A stretch of DNA of 64,000 bases from assembly GCF_023159225.1 (NCBI RefSeq), contig NC_063161.1, positions 125,216,958 to 125,280,957 on the forward strand. Direction: 5' to 3'. Below the pieces are notes generated by a model. The model did no database searches. It was not told where the DNA came from and was given only the letters and a program-made list of their open reading frames with translations. Shown here in pieces: positions 43,366-55,431 of this stretch (its first letter is position 1; every line of letters begins with the position of its first letter). This DNA is from Perognathus longimembris pacificus (Eukaryota > Chordata > Mammalia > Rodentia > Heteromyidae). Position numbers and translations under genes: made by a program.

Positions 43366-43416
43366 AATTTAGTTCCTTTTGACTCAGCCTGGGAAGGCCC
43401 TTAAAACCATTGCACA

Positions 43417-43632
43417 TTTTTTTTTTTTTTTTTTTTTTTGCTAGTCCTGGGCCTTGGACTCAGGGCCTGAGCACTGTCCCTGGCTTCTTTTTGCTCAAGG
43501 CTAGCACGCTGCCACTTGAGCCACAGCACCACTTCTGGCCATTTTCTATATATGTGGTGCTGGGGAATTGAACCCAGGCCTTCATGTATTCAAGGTAAGC
43601 ACTCTTGCCACTAGGCCATATCCCTAGCCCAA
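43417..43632 (-). mobile_element. Dimeric ID SINE
   Basis: Complete copy, directly followed by another in the same direction. Confidence 0.88.
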
Positions 43633-43639
43633 GAGATTT

Positions 43640-43865
43640 TTTTGTTTTTTTGTTTGTTTTTTGTTTTTTTGCCAGTCCTGGGGCTTGAACTCAGGGCCTG
43701 GGCATTGTCCCTGGCTTCTTTTTGCTCAAGGCTAGCACTCTGCCACTTGAGCCACAGCGCTACTTCTGGCTGTTTTCTATATATGTTGTGGTGCTGGGGA
43801 ATTGAACCCAGTGCTTCATGTATACAAGGCAAGCACTCTTGCCACTAGGCCATATTCCCAGCCCC
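43640..43865 (-). mobile_element. Dimeric ID SINE
   Basis: Complete copy; T/G-interrupted tail. Third SINE in a cluster of three. Confidence 0.88.
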
Positions 43866-44264
43866 CTTGTTGCATATTATTAGGTATGAGGAAGGTTACT
43901 GTTTTCAAGTCATAAGAAGCTTGTGGTATATGTACCGTTTGAAGTAGTTACCTTGTGGGGAAAGATACAAACAAAATATAGGCCCAACATTGGTTTATCT
44001 CTGGGCAAGTGAAATTAGGTATGCTTTCTATTTGGGATGTTTTTTCCTTTGTAGTAATCTCTGAATGCTTAGATATCTTGGATTGTTTTTAAATATCATA
44101 TGATCATTTTTCCAGATCAGAAAACAAGCTATAATATTTCAAAACAAAAACAAAAATGGAAGTAGCAAGACTCTAGGATCAAAATCATATTTATTTTTAG
44201 AAGTAAAGTTAAGGTGACTTTTGCTAGTTTCTTGTTTTTAAATTTACTTACTTCATTTATTTAT

Positions 44265-44605
44265 TTTTCCCAGTACTAGGATTTGAGCTAAGGATTGTGT
44301 GGATACTTGATTTCCTTGTTTGGAGGTTACTTTACCATTTGAGCAATACCTCCAGCCTACCTTTTGTGTTAGTTAATTTTGGAAGTAGAGTCACAGACTT
44401 CTGCTCAACCAAGCTTCAAATAATAATTCTCTGCCTTTTGAATAGCTAAGGAGTATTGGCATGAGTCACTAGTACCTGGCTATTTTGGGGGGGCGGGAGA
44501 GGTCTTGCTATGCAGCCTGGGCTGGCCTCAAGCTTGTGGTCCTTCCTATCTCAGCCTCCTGAGTCCTGGAGTCACAAGTATCTGACCATCACATCTGGGA
44601 ACTTT
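44265..44605 (-). mobile_element. Composite SINE plus adjacent B1-like SINE, antisense
   Basis: CCCAGTACTAGGATTTGAGC ... AATAGCTAAGGAGTATTGG, followed by CAGCCTGGGCTGGCCTCAAGCTTGTGG ... TCTCAGCCTCCTGAGTCC (B1-like). Confidence 0.6.
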
Positions 44606-45599
44606 TGGCTTATTTCCATGTAGATGGTGAAGTGGAGATCAGCTTGTCCTGTACATCAGCTATTCAATTTCTGTCTGATCTAAACAGTTTTCCAATAGAT
44701 GACATTATCCATTTGTTAACCATTGCAAGAAGCCTTGTGATATCCACTCACCAAACCTTGAATTCTGAGTCAGGTCTTATTCTTATTCTTTGGATTATCC
44801 ATTTTATAATGGGAAGTTAGTAGTAGGTAGGAAATAAATGGTTCAGAGAAGTGCAATCGTTATTCTATGTCTTACAAGTAACAACCTCACCTTGCCAAGA
44901 CTACAAAAAAAATAGCTCAAAATCTTGGTGTATGATATGACACCATCACACTTTTTAGTGACTTATTTTTACATGGAATATATAGAGAAAAATGTTGCTA
45001 TTTAGTGTCAGTCATTCTAGCTTAAGATCCTGCACTGAAGATTTGAAAGAGGCAAATGGTATCAGGACTTCTCAGCCATGGGTGACAAGTCCCCTTTCAC
45101 AGCACAATGCTCCATAGCTGAAGCTCCTTTTAGAGCTCTTTTTATAGTTTTCACATTAAATCCCAATGATGGCATATGAAGCCTGAGCCTGAGCTTGGTT
45201 CTACATTTCCACTACCTCAACCCTCTTCATCCTCCACACTTAACATTTGCTTTCACTGCTGCCTCTCTTCCCAAAATACCTTTCTCCCAGCTCCAACCCC
45301 TCAGCACCCTTGAATCAGTGATCATCTCCACTGGGACACTCCCTCCCTCAGTTTGCCTTCCTGCCTGTAGCATCTTTTAAACTGTTTTGTGATCGCTTCT
45401 TAGTTTCCTGGTTCCAGCACAAGACTGCTCTTGAAAACATGATCCATGTCTTATTTTTGTTTGGATCTTTGTGCATGAGGCCTGGAACACACTCAGACCT
45501 TAAAAATATGTATGAGACTAAAACCAATGAAGAACAATGATTAGCGATACAGGGTGAATAAGAAGACATACACACTGGGGACCTGTTAGGCTTAATTTT

Positions 45600-45740
45600 G
45601 TGCAATTCCTCACAACCCTCTGGGGGAAGTAGGCATTCTTTTTCTAATTTATAGAGGAGGAATCAGAGCCTCAGAGAACTAAAGTCAGTGGCCCAAGTTC
45701 ATATAGCTAAGAAATATGTATTTGAACCCCTATGTGGTTG
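45600..45740 (-). mobile_element. MIR relic
   Basis: TTTATAGAGGAGGAATCAGAGCCTCAGAGAACTAAAGTCAGTGGCCCAAG matches the MIR core. Confidence 0.65.
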
Positions 45741-45757
45741 ACTCAAAAACAAGTAAA

Positions 45758-45975
45758 CAGTCTGGTGCTGGTGGCTCATGCCTGTTAGTAATCTTAGACA
45801 CTTGAAGCTAAGAATGGTTGTAAACCAACCCTGGGTTGAAAAGTTCACTAGACTGCTGGATACAGTGGTACTTACCTGTCATTCCCAAAACAGGAAGATC
45901 ACAGTCCACGTGCACACCTGTGCCTGGACAGGAAGTAGACTCTATCTCAAAAGTAGTCCGTGAATAAAAGGGCTA
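45758..45975 (+). mobile_element. B1-like composite SINE
   Basis: TCTGGTGCTGGTGGCTCATGCCTG; the rest is diverged. Confidence 0.5.
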
Positions 45976-45979
45976 GAGG

Positions 45980-47200
45980 CATTTGACTACAAAACACCAA
46001 ATTAACTATCCTGTCTTTATCTAGTTTGAAGGATTCAGAATTAATTCTCTGGGACACTATGCTGCCCTGTAATGATTGTAATGTATGGCTGTCGTCAACA
46101 CTACTCTGTCTCTCTCATACCTTCAGATTTCCTTATAGCATTGGCTAGAAAGGGGATGCTAAAGGCCCACAAGAAGCCTAAAATTGGTCCCCACAGCATC
46201 ATCTCCTCTCAGATGAAGTCCCAGAAACGTCACACGACCTTTGAGGATTTCAGGATCTGTCTTTTGTCCATAATAGCCTGGCTGGCAGCTGGCTTTGGTG
46301 TGTTTCTGTGTCTCTGCACATGTGTTTCTTCCATGTAGAATGAGCCTACCACTCTGGTTCATCCTTCCCTGCTGGCCCTTGGTGGCTTTGCAGCCTACAA
46401 GCCACCTAGATAGACTGTAGAAACAGAGGCTCCAAGAAAGGAAGCAGGACTCCAGTGTGGGGAAGGAGAAGGAGGTCCCAGCAGCAGATAGCTCTCCCTC
46501 AGAGAAGCAGCTCATGTCAGGGAGCCCCTGGACAAACTGGCTGCTGGCCAGGGGGACATCCCCATGAAAACAAAGAACGAGTGGGAGGGAACTGTTAAAC
46601 ACAAACAAGCAGAAGACAAAACATCAAAAATAAGTCTGTAGCCAGATCCTGGTGGGAGAGCTGGAACTGTTGGAGATGCAACCAGCAGGGGGGTTGGGCA
46701 GGCTGTGGCAGGACCACAGCTGTTGGGAGGAGAATGGCTCTTACTTCCTGAAGTTTCTCCTCTCACTTTCTAGAATCTAGTAGCTGAGTGTGCCAGAGGA
46801 AGTGACATGGGCTTTTCCCAAACGCCTTCTAGCAGCTAGGCCCTTGCTACCTCAGTTCCAGTGGGCAGGCAGGTAGCCCCACAGGCAAAGCCTTCTGGGG
46901 CAGCCCTCAGTTCATCCCACTGTGCAGAGAGAGGCATGTCCTCGCCTGCTCACAACGCTCTTCTGGACCACAGTGAGCTAGCTCCCAAGATCCTGTGATG
47001 GAGGGCTGCAGGTCTGGAGCTCTGGGACCTGCCACGTAACACCTGCTCCACCTGGCTCTTCCTTCTAGCCCACAGGATCTTGGAAGCAAGAAGCACCCCA
47101 CGACTCTGGAGTGTCACATGGGCTGGCTTCATGCCTGGATGCTTCTGTTTGAGGAGGGTCAAAAGGACTAGTGAGTAACAGTGAGTAAACATTTGTATTT
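45980..47200. other. Intergenic, repeat-poor
   Basis: 1.2 kb of moderate GC without recognised repeats. Opposing frames of up to 149 residues exist but resemble no family and lack splice support. Confidence 0.5.
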
Positions 47201-47204
47201 TATT

Positions 47205-47285
47205 TTTTACAATACTGAGGCTTGAACTTGGGTCCTAATGCTTGCTAGGTAGGTACTCTTACTGCTGAGTCATACTTCCAACCCC
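47205..47285 (-). mobile_element. ID-like SINE relic
   Basis: AATACTGAGGCTTGAACTTGGGTCC ... CTGCTGAGTCATACTTCCAACCCC. Confidence 0.55.
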
Positions 47286-47595
47286 TTTTATCAGTTTTTT
47301 TGGGGGTTTTTTTGGTACAAATATTTTTGTAATGTAGTTGTATTCTCTTAACAAGAACTGTGAGATAAAAGAAATAACTCCATAGAAGATGGGCACTAGT
47401 CACCCTAAGTTATTTTTGGAACAGACTACATATGTACATATACATACATATGTATGAATTCGTTGATAAACAGATGAATGAATGAATGAAGAGTAGTTCC
47501 AAGACATCAAGAGACAGTGTGCAAGATGGAGAGGTGATAAAAGAATTATAATGGAGCCACAAAAGGGGCCTTGTGTTCCCCTTAGGGTGGTCTAG

Positions 47596-48023
47596 TGTTA
47601 GGCACACCTGGAAGTCAACTAGCTGGCCCCGCCTGCTTCTCAGTCTTGGGGCCACGTGTGGCTAAGATGGCGGCACCTAACAACAATGCACAGCTGTTAC
47701 AAGTGTCTTTGGTTATAACCCGGAGGCAGTTCTGTGGGCTGTGATGCCCCGGCTCTTCCGCCCTTGATGGACAACTCATGCCTCCCCTTCCTGCCGATCT
47801 TAGACCTGATTGGCTCCTGTGACTTATATTAGTGGCACGTACTTCCCTAATAAATGAGATCTTGCACTGACTTGTCTCCCAGGCCGTCTGATTGTTCTCT
47901 GGTGAGGGAGGGCTGGGTATAGGCAGTCTGCCGACCCTTTCCTTGCTTGGCTCGTCCGGTTGGGGCGTGCCTTCCCAGTCTCTCCCGTGGGTCGGGGGAG
48001 ACGAGGGGCTAAAGACCCCAACA
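47596..48023 (+). mobile_element. Endogenous retrovirus solo LTR, second family
   Basis: 428-bp element with inverted termini (TGTTAGGC ... CCCCAACA) and the perfect 6-bp target repeat GTCTAG at 47590-47595 and 48024-48029. It is GC-rich relative to its surroundings. Promoter-like motifs: CACGTG (47653), AAGATGGCGGC (47664), an inverted CCAAT (ATTGG, 47809) and AATAAA (47849). No viral coding sequence flanks it. Confidence 0.85.
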
Positions 48024-48029
48024 GTCTAG

Positions 48030-49599
48030 CATTCCTATCACCCCTTACCCATCATGTGCTGTGTTGTATGCTCATGATTCTATCAGTCCCTAGAAGAGTT
48101 ATGTTTGGCCTATGGTTCTTGCCTTATAGCTACAGAGAAGAAATGAAGGGTTAGCACCTTGGCCATAGTCATGTACATGGTTATCAGGGCAGCCAAGGTG
48201 GAAACTAACTAGCCTGATATGTAAGGCTAAATATGTCACCACTGTGATCAGTATGTGCTTTCTGTTGAGTCTCTAAGTTAGTGGCCATAGAACACCTGTG
48301 CTGGCCATGGGAGCAGGGAGGTAGGAGCAGCAGTGGGGGCTGAGCTGTTGGAGGTCCACAGCCAGGGTTATGTGACCCCTTGCTGGCATCCTACTCTGAA
48401 TCTGTCAAGTAATATACACAGAGCAGCCAGACTCCAGAATATTAAATAGAGATTCTTTCAATTCTAAGTATAGATGAACACCAATCAGCACATGGACGTC
48501 AAACATGTCATCTCTGTTGTCTTTTTAAAAAATGTGGGTGGAAAATGAGCCAAAGAAAGTAAAAACAGAAACTCAGCCTTGGGCTGACCTCCCTAACTGG
48601 AAAGAAAAATATTTATTTGGTTAATTCTGTACCTAAACAGTAGCCCACATGACTGAGAGAGAGCAAGGTGTAGGTGCACATGCCCACATTCATGAAGGCT
48701 CCCAAGTCCATGTGTACATTTGTGCGGATAAACACTCCTTCTTCCCACACACCAAGAATAGTTATTCAGAGTGATACCAGAATCAAATGGCTTTTCTTTT
48801 GCCAACCCCTAAATCATTCCATGCAAACACACTCAGCCTCTTGGCTTATGCTGCATCATGGGAAGGCATGCTGCACATGGAACCAAGGGAGAGAGTAGAT
48901 ATGCATATCTAGCAGGTAGCCTCACAACACACCATAGGAACAAGACATGGAATGTAATGCTTCGTTGTTACTGTTTTCTCGCAATCCCACTCAAGACCTG
49001 CAGCATCCACTCTGCACTCCATCTCTTTCAGCATCCTGACCCTGCTTTGCAGATCTAGCCATGCTGTCTCCTCACCAGGACACTACAGAGGATTTCAGGT
49101 GAGGTCTGCTCAGAGAGATGTGACATACAGCCCAACACAAGGCCCAACATAGCTTGCACGTTTCAGGCTACCTCTGTAACTTGCAGCTGCTGCTCTTTCC
49201 CCTCCCCATACTGCTTGCCTAGCTCCTCCAAAGCTCCCTGGAGGTCTGCCTAGCTGACTCTCATGGGTCTAACTCCCTCCCCTCTACATTGTATATCACT
49301 CAGCACAGCTGGAGTGGTTCCTGGCAGCTTCTTATGCTCCTTGTTTTGGGATGAATGACCACATTCACACACTCCCTTTGATGTCTGAGACAGATTTCAA
49401 TATGGCCAAGTGCCCACCTGGGGGGTTGTCTAGTTCCCTAAAGGTTGGATGTGGAAGGGCTGTGTAAGGGGCACTTACCCTGTTCTGTGCTGGCTTTGTG
49501 GTCAGCAGTGGGAAGGAATGGCACTGGCTCTGCTCTGCCAGGCCCCATGGTTTAGCTGAGTCTTAGAGCCGCTGAATGGGGTCAAATCACTGAAGAGTT
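48030..49599. other. Intergenic, repeat-poor
   Basis: 1.57 kb between the second solo LTR and an L1. A weak MIR-like patch at 48125-48220. No gene recognised. Confidence 0.5.
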
Positions 49600-50285
49600 T
49601 ACTAAAGAAACACCTGTAAACACATGTTTATTGTAGCACTATTCACAAGAGCCAAGCTATGGAATCAGCCTTGATGAACACACAGATAAAAAAAAATGTG
49701 GTATATGTACACAATGGTGTTTTACTCAGCCATTAAGGAGACTAAAATTATGTCATTTGCTAGAAAATGAATGGAACTGGAGATCATGATGTTAAGTGAA
49801 AAAAGCCAGTCTCACAAACACTTATGAATGCATAAGATAATGCTAAGTGAAATGAACTCCATGTTATGGAAATGACTGTTATATCACTGTTGTAATTACT
49901 TTCAACATGCCATGTTAAAACTGTAGCTTCTATTGTTGATGATCCTCTTGTATTCCTGTGGTTGTACCCGCACTATCACTGTATCTTATCTGAGTACATT
50001 GGAAACTGTATATACTGGTATTAGAACTAGGAAAGTGAAAGGGAATATCAAAATCGAGAGACAAAGGATAAAAAGACAAACGACTAAAAAAGCAATACTT
50101 GCAAAACTGTTTGGTGTAAACCAACTGAACAACTCATGGGGGAGAGGGAAGAGGGGAAGGTGGAGGGGGGAATGAGGGAGGAGGTAACAAATAGTACAAG
50201 AAATGCACCCAAGGCCTAACGTATGAAACTGTAACCTCTCTGTGCATCACGTTGACAATAAATAAGAAAAAATAAAATAAAAACC
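49600..50285 (+). mobile_element. L1 3' end
   Basis: Begins in ORF2-like sequence (TTTATTGTAGCACTATTCAC, a classic L1 ORF2 3' motif), passes through the same 3' UTR as the copies at 30707 and 60859, the G-rich block (50138-50185) and TCTGTGCATCACGTTGACAATAAA. The 5' end is approximate. Confidence 0.8.
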
Positions 50286-50289
50286 AGAA

Positions 50290-50525
50290 AAAAACACACA
50301 AGTATGGCATGCTCTGTCCCTTGTGGAAGCCAGGGTAAGACAAAACAAAACAAAATGAACCAAGCTCATAATAGTAAAAGGGGAAGGGTACTAGACAGAT
50401 GAGAGGGGGGAGGAAGGGCTGAATAAGAAAGAAATAGGAGGTAAATACAGTCATAGTAATAATATATATGAATGTCATGGTGAAACCCTTTTATGTAATT
50501 TGAATTATAGTAATAAAAGAATCTT
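50290..50525 (+). mobile_element. Older L1-like 3' end
   Basis: A-rich and G-rich composition ending in TGAATTATAGTAATAAAAGAATCTT resembles the 3' end of another L1 subfamily, directly downstream of the copy at 49600. Weak call. Confidence 0.35.
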
Positions 50526-51055
50526 AAGAAAATTTCCAGACTACCATTCTACCATTTAAGCTGAAAGAAAGAGGCACAGAGAGAGACAGAGAGATGGAGA
50601 CAAAGAGAAACATTGAAGAAACTACTATGTCATTTCGAGAGTTTTCTGAACTTTCAGGGCATGGGTCCCAGAAGGCCGAATTTATCTCCCCTAGGAAAAT
50701 GAAGAATTCCATAGAAGCCATTCGGCCCTTGCTAAATAAGACCTCTATTGTGTATCTGATGAAAACATATGGGGGATTTTCTTCCTCAGTGAGCTTGTCA
50801 TGTAGGAAGTTTGTAGTTTCTTAACAGGCTTAATTTTGGGTGGGAACTAAGTGCTACTTTCATCAAATAAATAGGCTAGAAAAAACCTGAGTGATTTCAT
50901 TTGAATAAAGATTGATCTCCAGACGCTTCTGGGACTTGCAGTGGGATTGTGTCCAGATAAGCCAGTCATAAACTGAAAATGCACTTAATGCCTAATCTAC
51001 ACAGGGTACTATGGAGTATCTCATTTTCCCTCCACTGTGATTACAGGGCTGTCTG
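50526..51055. other. Intergenic, unclassified
   Basis: No recognised repeat or gene. A 76-codon plus frame (50594-50824) resembles nothing I know. Confidence 0.45.
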
Positions 51056-51059
51056 CAAA

Positions 51060-51295
51060 CTGAGGTTTGTGGCATTACTAGAGTAATTCAGGAGGCTGAG
51101 ATCTAAGGATTTCGGCTCAAAGTCAGCCTGGGTAGGAAAGTCCCATGAGACTCATATCTCCAATTAACCACCAAAAAGCCAGAAGTAAGGCTGTGGCTCA
51201 AGTGTTGGAATGCTAGTCTTGTGCACAAAAGCTCAGTGACAGCACATAGGACCTATGTTCAAGCCCGAAGAACACCACTAAAACACAATAACTAA
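51060..51295 (+). mobile_element. B1/ID composite SINE
   Basis: CAGGAGGCTGAGATCTAAGG, CCAATTAACCACCAAAAAGCC and TGTGGCTCAAGTGTTGGAATGC in order. Confidence 0.72.
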
Positions 51296-51639
51296 AACAA
51301 CAACAAAAAAATAACCCTTTTCAAGATGAAGAGGGTTAGAGATAGATTATGGTGACAGATGCTTCACAATATGAGTATAATTAATGCCACTGAGTGGTAC
51401 ACTTCAACAAGTTCAGGCATTATTTTTGAAAGAAAAAAATTGCATAGTTATCAATTCTGATTAAAAAAAGACAACTTAAAAATCTTTGAAAACAGAGAAA
51501 AGTTTTATATATAATTCCACTAGCAAAAATAAATCTTCAGAGAATAAGTTTTCAAAGATTCAAAGCTTTATCAGGGTCAGAAAAAAGGGGGGTAATGATG
51601 CAAATTTATATGTATGTCTATGAGACTATATACTTATGC

Positions 51640-52010
51640 ATGTGTATGTTTTTTCCATGAAAACATCTCTGTCACTTTAACTGTCACTGCAAATACCTGA
51701 CAGAAATGATGTAGGGGAGGAATTATTCATTTTGCTCACAACTCAGCACCTGGCACTGGAGCAGAATATCATGGAGGTGGGAGCCTTTGGCACAGGGGGC
51801 TTCTCCCTCATGGTGAACAGGAAGGAGTGAGAAAAAGGGGCTAAGGCAAGACAAACCCCCCCAGGGCATGTCTCACTGACCTATTTCCTTCAGCTAGGTC
51901 GCACTTCCTAAAGTTTCTAGACCCTTCTAAAATAGCACCACCAGCTGAGAATCAAACATAGGACCCTGTGGATGACATTTCATATCCAAACTATCGCAAC
52001 CAACACCCTG
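51640..52010. repeat. Unclassified old interspersed repeat
   Basis: The stretch with ATTCATTTTGCTCACAACTCAG followed by GTCGCACTTCCTAAAG and ACATAGGACCCTGTGGATGACATTTC resembles a type common in rodent genomes (LTR or L1 3' end). I cannot name the family. Confidence 0.3.
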
Positions 52011-52014
52011 TCCA

Positions 52015-53005
52015 ATGATTTCAGTTTCCTCTGTTATTTACTGATGGTCTTGGAATTTAAAAAGCCTACAAGAATTCTCCCATTTAGAATAATCTCTATT
52101 AATGCACAGTGCCCAGCGTGCTTACACCTGCAACAGTAACCAAACTAGATTAACTCTGAGAACATTCATATAACTCTAATGCATCATACCAGGGACCCCC
52201 CCCCCCAAAGGAGGAAAACAAAATCACCGCTGACCCAGCACACATTTCGTAAATGCACATGCACATTTCATAAATGCACAATGCATGCTGCTGGAACTGG
52301 CAGTTCAGAGAGGCTTTCAAGGAAAGACAAAACCACCACAGAAGCCTTAAGTTGTTTGGATATGGACAGGAGTGCCAACCTTAATGAACGTCTTCCTTTT
52401 CAATCACTGTTGTAAAACTAAAGCTACATGTGGACGTGGCCAAACATTTTACTCTACCCATGTCTGTGTGCCAGTTTTCCAGAGATTAATTAGATAAAAT
52501 CCCTCAGCATGTGCTGTGAGTCTTTTGGGACTTTCCAAGGGTCCCTCAAACTCTTGAAGGCTCTTAGCCGATAGATGATAGACCCTAACAATAGCTGCTT
52601 ATGGCCTGCGTTTGGCAGTGATAGGGTCAACACTCTAAACGCCAACTTGTGATGGCACTGGGCTTATGAAAGGCAGCAGATGACAGAGGACTAGCCATGC
52701 TCTGTGTCCCTTGGAGCCAACTGTAGACCAGCAGGGGTGATCCTGGACAAAACAGCATGGTGTGAAGGGGACACCAGCTCAATCAAATGGTCACTTCCCT
52801 GTCAGCTTCATCTAGGCCTTGTACTGAATCATTCCCTACAATACATACAGAGACATCTCATCTTCTTGGAAGTCCTGGATTTTCAGGATAAAGGAAAGCA
52901 TGTATGGTTGGGTTGTAATGGGCATTTCATTAAGCCTGAATTCAAATGGACATTCTTAAGTGACTATGCACTTCTCCAGGAGTATGACGCTTGAGTTTTA
53001 AAAAT
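52015..53005. other. Intergenic, repeat-poor
   Basis: About 1 kb without recognised repeats. A 96-codon plus frame (52704-52994) has no recognisable motif. Confidence 0.45.
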
Positions 53006-53011
53006 AAAATA

Positions 53012-53268
53012 GTTGCTGCTAGATGCTGGTATCTCATGACACTCTTAGCTACTCAGGAGGGTGAGACCTGAGGACTGTGGTTCGAAGCCAGCCCAGGCAA
53101 GAAAGACCATGAGACTCTTATCTCCAAGTAAGTACCAAAAAAGCTGGAAGTGGAGATGTGGCTCTAGTGGTAGAGTTGCTAGCCTTGAGCAACAAACAAA
53201 CAAACAAAAAAGGCTCAGGGACAGAGCCAGGCCCTGAGTTCAAGACCCAGAACTGGCATACCAAAAAA
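53012..53268 (+). mobile_element. B1/ID composite SINE
   Basis: GCTACTCAGGAGGGTGAGACC ... GTGGCTCTAGTGGTAGAG ... CTGGCATACC, with a short (CAAA)n inside. Confidence 0.75.
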
Positions 53269-53559
53269 TACTTCATACATAAGACTTCAGTAGTGTTACA
53301 GAGGCTCTGTCCTCATGGGTAAGATTTAGTGCCCTCTCTAAAGATGTTTCTGAGATTTGTTTCTGCCCATCTGCCACACAAGATGCAGGTCAAAATAACC
53401 CTCTTGGCATAAATCTAGCTCTCACTTGAAGCCAAACCTGTTGGGGCCTAGGTCTTGGATTTGTAAGCCCACAGAATGATGAATAGCAAAGATGTCTTTC
53501 TTTAGAAATGGCCAGGTATAAGATATTTGTCATAGTAGTTTGAACAGGCTGAGACAGGC

Positions 53560-53775
53560 TGCATTTGATTTTAAGAGTCAAAGTGTGTGAGTTTAACTCC
53601 TGGCTCCATAAAGCTGTGTGACACAGTACAAAGCACTTTACGCCCCCTTGCTGGATTTTCTTCCTCTCTAAAATGGACATAAAACAGATTTTTTTTTTCT
53701 GAGAGGATTGTATATAGATTAAGTGAGGTAATACATAAACACATTTCCTACAGTACTCTGCTCATAGCTTTTCAC
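53560..53775 (+). mobile_element. MIR relic
   Basis: TTCTTCCTCTCTAAAATGGACATAAAACAG, AGGATTGTATATAGATTAAGTGAGGTAATACATA and ACAGTACTCTGCTCATAGC appear in MIR order. Confidence 0.65.
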
Positions 53776-54514
53776 AACATTTTCCATTATTCTGCCCTTA
53801 GGCTGAATATTGTCTATGGAAAAACAAAGTTTTTTTTTAATTTTTATTTTACAGGCTCCCGCTCTTGTATGCTAACTTATGTTTTCAATAAAACATAGAC
53901 ATCTGTATCATAAATCAGTTTTTAAAAATAATTATATTGCTAGCAATAAAATATGAGGAAAGATAATGACAATCTATGTCATTGTAGGTTTTTCAGTGTG
54001 CCAGAAAGAGAGGGACTAGAAATCATCCCTAATCCAGTAGATTTAAAATTTAGCAGCAGAAACACTTTCTTCTACCATAACTCCATGCACTGGCTGTGTC
54101 CTCTCATTTTACAAGTAGAGGAATTAAGACCACTCATATGTCTGCGCAGAGAAGAGGACTCATTGAGAAGCAAGCCTGGTCTCCCAGCACCCAGCATATG
54201 TCTGAGCACAGGGCTGCAGGTCTGTGGGATGGTGGGGTCTAGCAAGGCCAGGTGCCAGGCCCAGTGGATGAAGTCTGGGAGGGATGAGCTTTTCGGGTAA
54301 GATGATGGTTGATCCAGCAGAGGGTGTTCTAGATAGGGTGCTGGGAGTAGGGCTGATTCCAGTGAAAAGGGTTGGGTGGAGGGAAATAAGTCTGAACCTT
54401 GAAATAAAAGAAGTAGAGCTAAATAACACCTTGAAAACAAACACACAAAAAGTGAAGGGGCCATCTTCAGGCTCTGGTATCTTGCTGAGCTCTACTATTA
54501 AAATTGGGAATGGC

Positions 54515-54588
54515 TAGCATCAATTTCAAAGTACGATGGCTAGATTGCATGCATCAGAATTACCTGGGAGCTTATTAAAAATGCAGGC
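54515..54588 (+). mobile_element. MER5-like hAT relic, left part
   Basis: GCATCAGAATTACCTGGGAGCTTATTAAAAATGCAG is the diagnostic MER5A end. The element is then broken by a SINE block. Confidence 0.6.
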
Positions 54589-54595
54589 TCAACAC

Positions 54596-55170
54596 ACACC
54601 TGTGGCTGGTGCATATAATCCTAGCTACTCAGGAGCCTGAGATCTGAGGATGGCAGATCAGCCCTAGTGAAAAAGTCTGTGAGATTTTTTTTGCCAGTAC
54701 TGGGGCTTGAACTCTAGGCTAGCGCTCTACCACTTCAGCCACCGTGCCACTTCCAGTTTTCTGGTGGATAATTGGAGATAAGAGTCTCAGGGACTTTCCT
54801 GCCCAGGCTGCCTTTGAACCGTGATCCTCAGATCTCAGCCTCCTGAGTAGCTAGGATTAGATGTGTGAGCCACTGGTACCCGGCTAAAGACTATTATTAT
54901 CCATTCATTTATCCACTTATTTATTTTGTTGATCATGGGGCTTGAACTCTGGTCGCTGTCCCTGAGTTCTTCAGCTCAAGTCTAGTGCTCTACCACTTTG
55001 AGCCACAGTGCCACTTCCTGCAGCACTTCTTATCTCCAATTAATAACTGAAAGCCTTAAAGTAGAGCTGTAGTTCAAGTGGTAGAGCACTAGCCTAGAGC
55101 AAACATATCTCAGGGGCAGTGTCCTGGTTCTGAGTTAAAGCCCCAGGACAGGCACTAAAAATAATTAATT
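54596..55170 (+). mobile_element. B1/ID composite SINE split by antisense composites
   Basis: Left monomer 54596-54686 (GCTACTCAGGAGCCTGAGATC), right monomer about 55025-55165 (AGTTCAAGTGGTAGAGCACTAG). The intervening antisense copies lie at 54688-54890 and 54925-55020. Confidence 0.65.
54688..54890 (-). mobile_element. B1/ID composite SINE nested in another
   Basis: GCCAGTACTGGGGCTTGAACTC ... CTCCTGAGTAGCTAGGATTAG. Confidence 0.68.
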
Positions 55171-55205
55171 AATTTGTTAATTATAATTAAAAATTTAAAA
55201 TGCAG

Positions 55206-55211
<6 letters not shown>

Positions 55212-55240
<29 letters not shown>

Positions 55241-55431
55241 GCCAGTCCTGGGCCTTGGACTCAGGGCCTGAGCACTGTCCCTGGCTTCCTTTTGCTCAAG
55301 GCTAGCACTCCGCCACTTGAGCCACAGCGCCGCTTCTGGCCGTTTTCTGTATATGTGGTGCTGGGGAACCAAACCTAGGGCCTCGTGTATCCGAGGCAGG
55401 CACTCTTGCCACTAGGCTATATCCCCAGCCC
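55212..55431 (-). mobile_element. Dimeric ID SINE, young CpG-rich copy
   Basis: Target duplication AAAATGCAGGTTCTT at 55197-55211 and 55432-55446, inside MER5-like sequence. Confidence 0.92.

Noticed and set aside
46159..46608. 149-codon minus frame
   Set aside because: No recognisable domain, no splice support, and another frame of similar size overlaps it.
47596..48023. CpG-island gene promoter
   Set aside because: The TGTT/AACA ends and 6-bp target repeats identify it as a retroviral LTR; promoter activity is possible but not shown.
52704..52994. 96-codon plus frame
   Set aside because: No motif recognised; length is within chance expectation.
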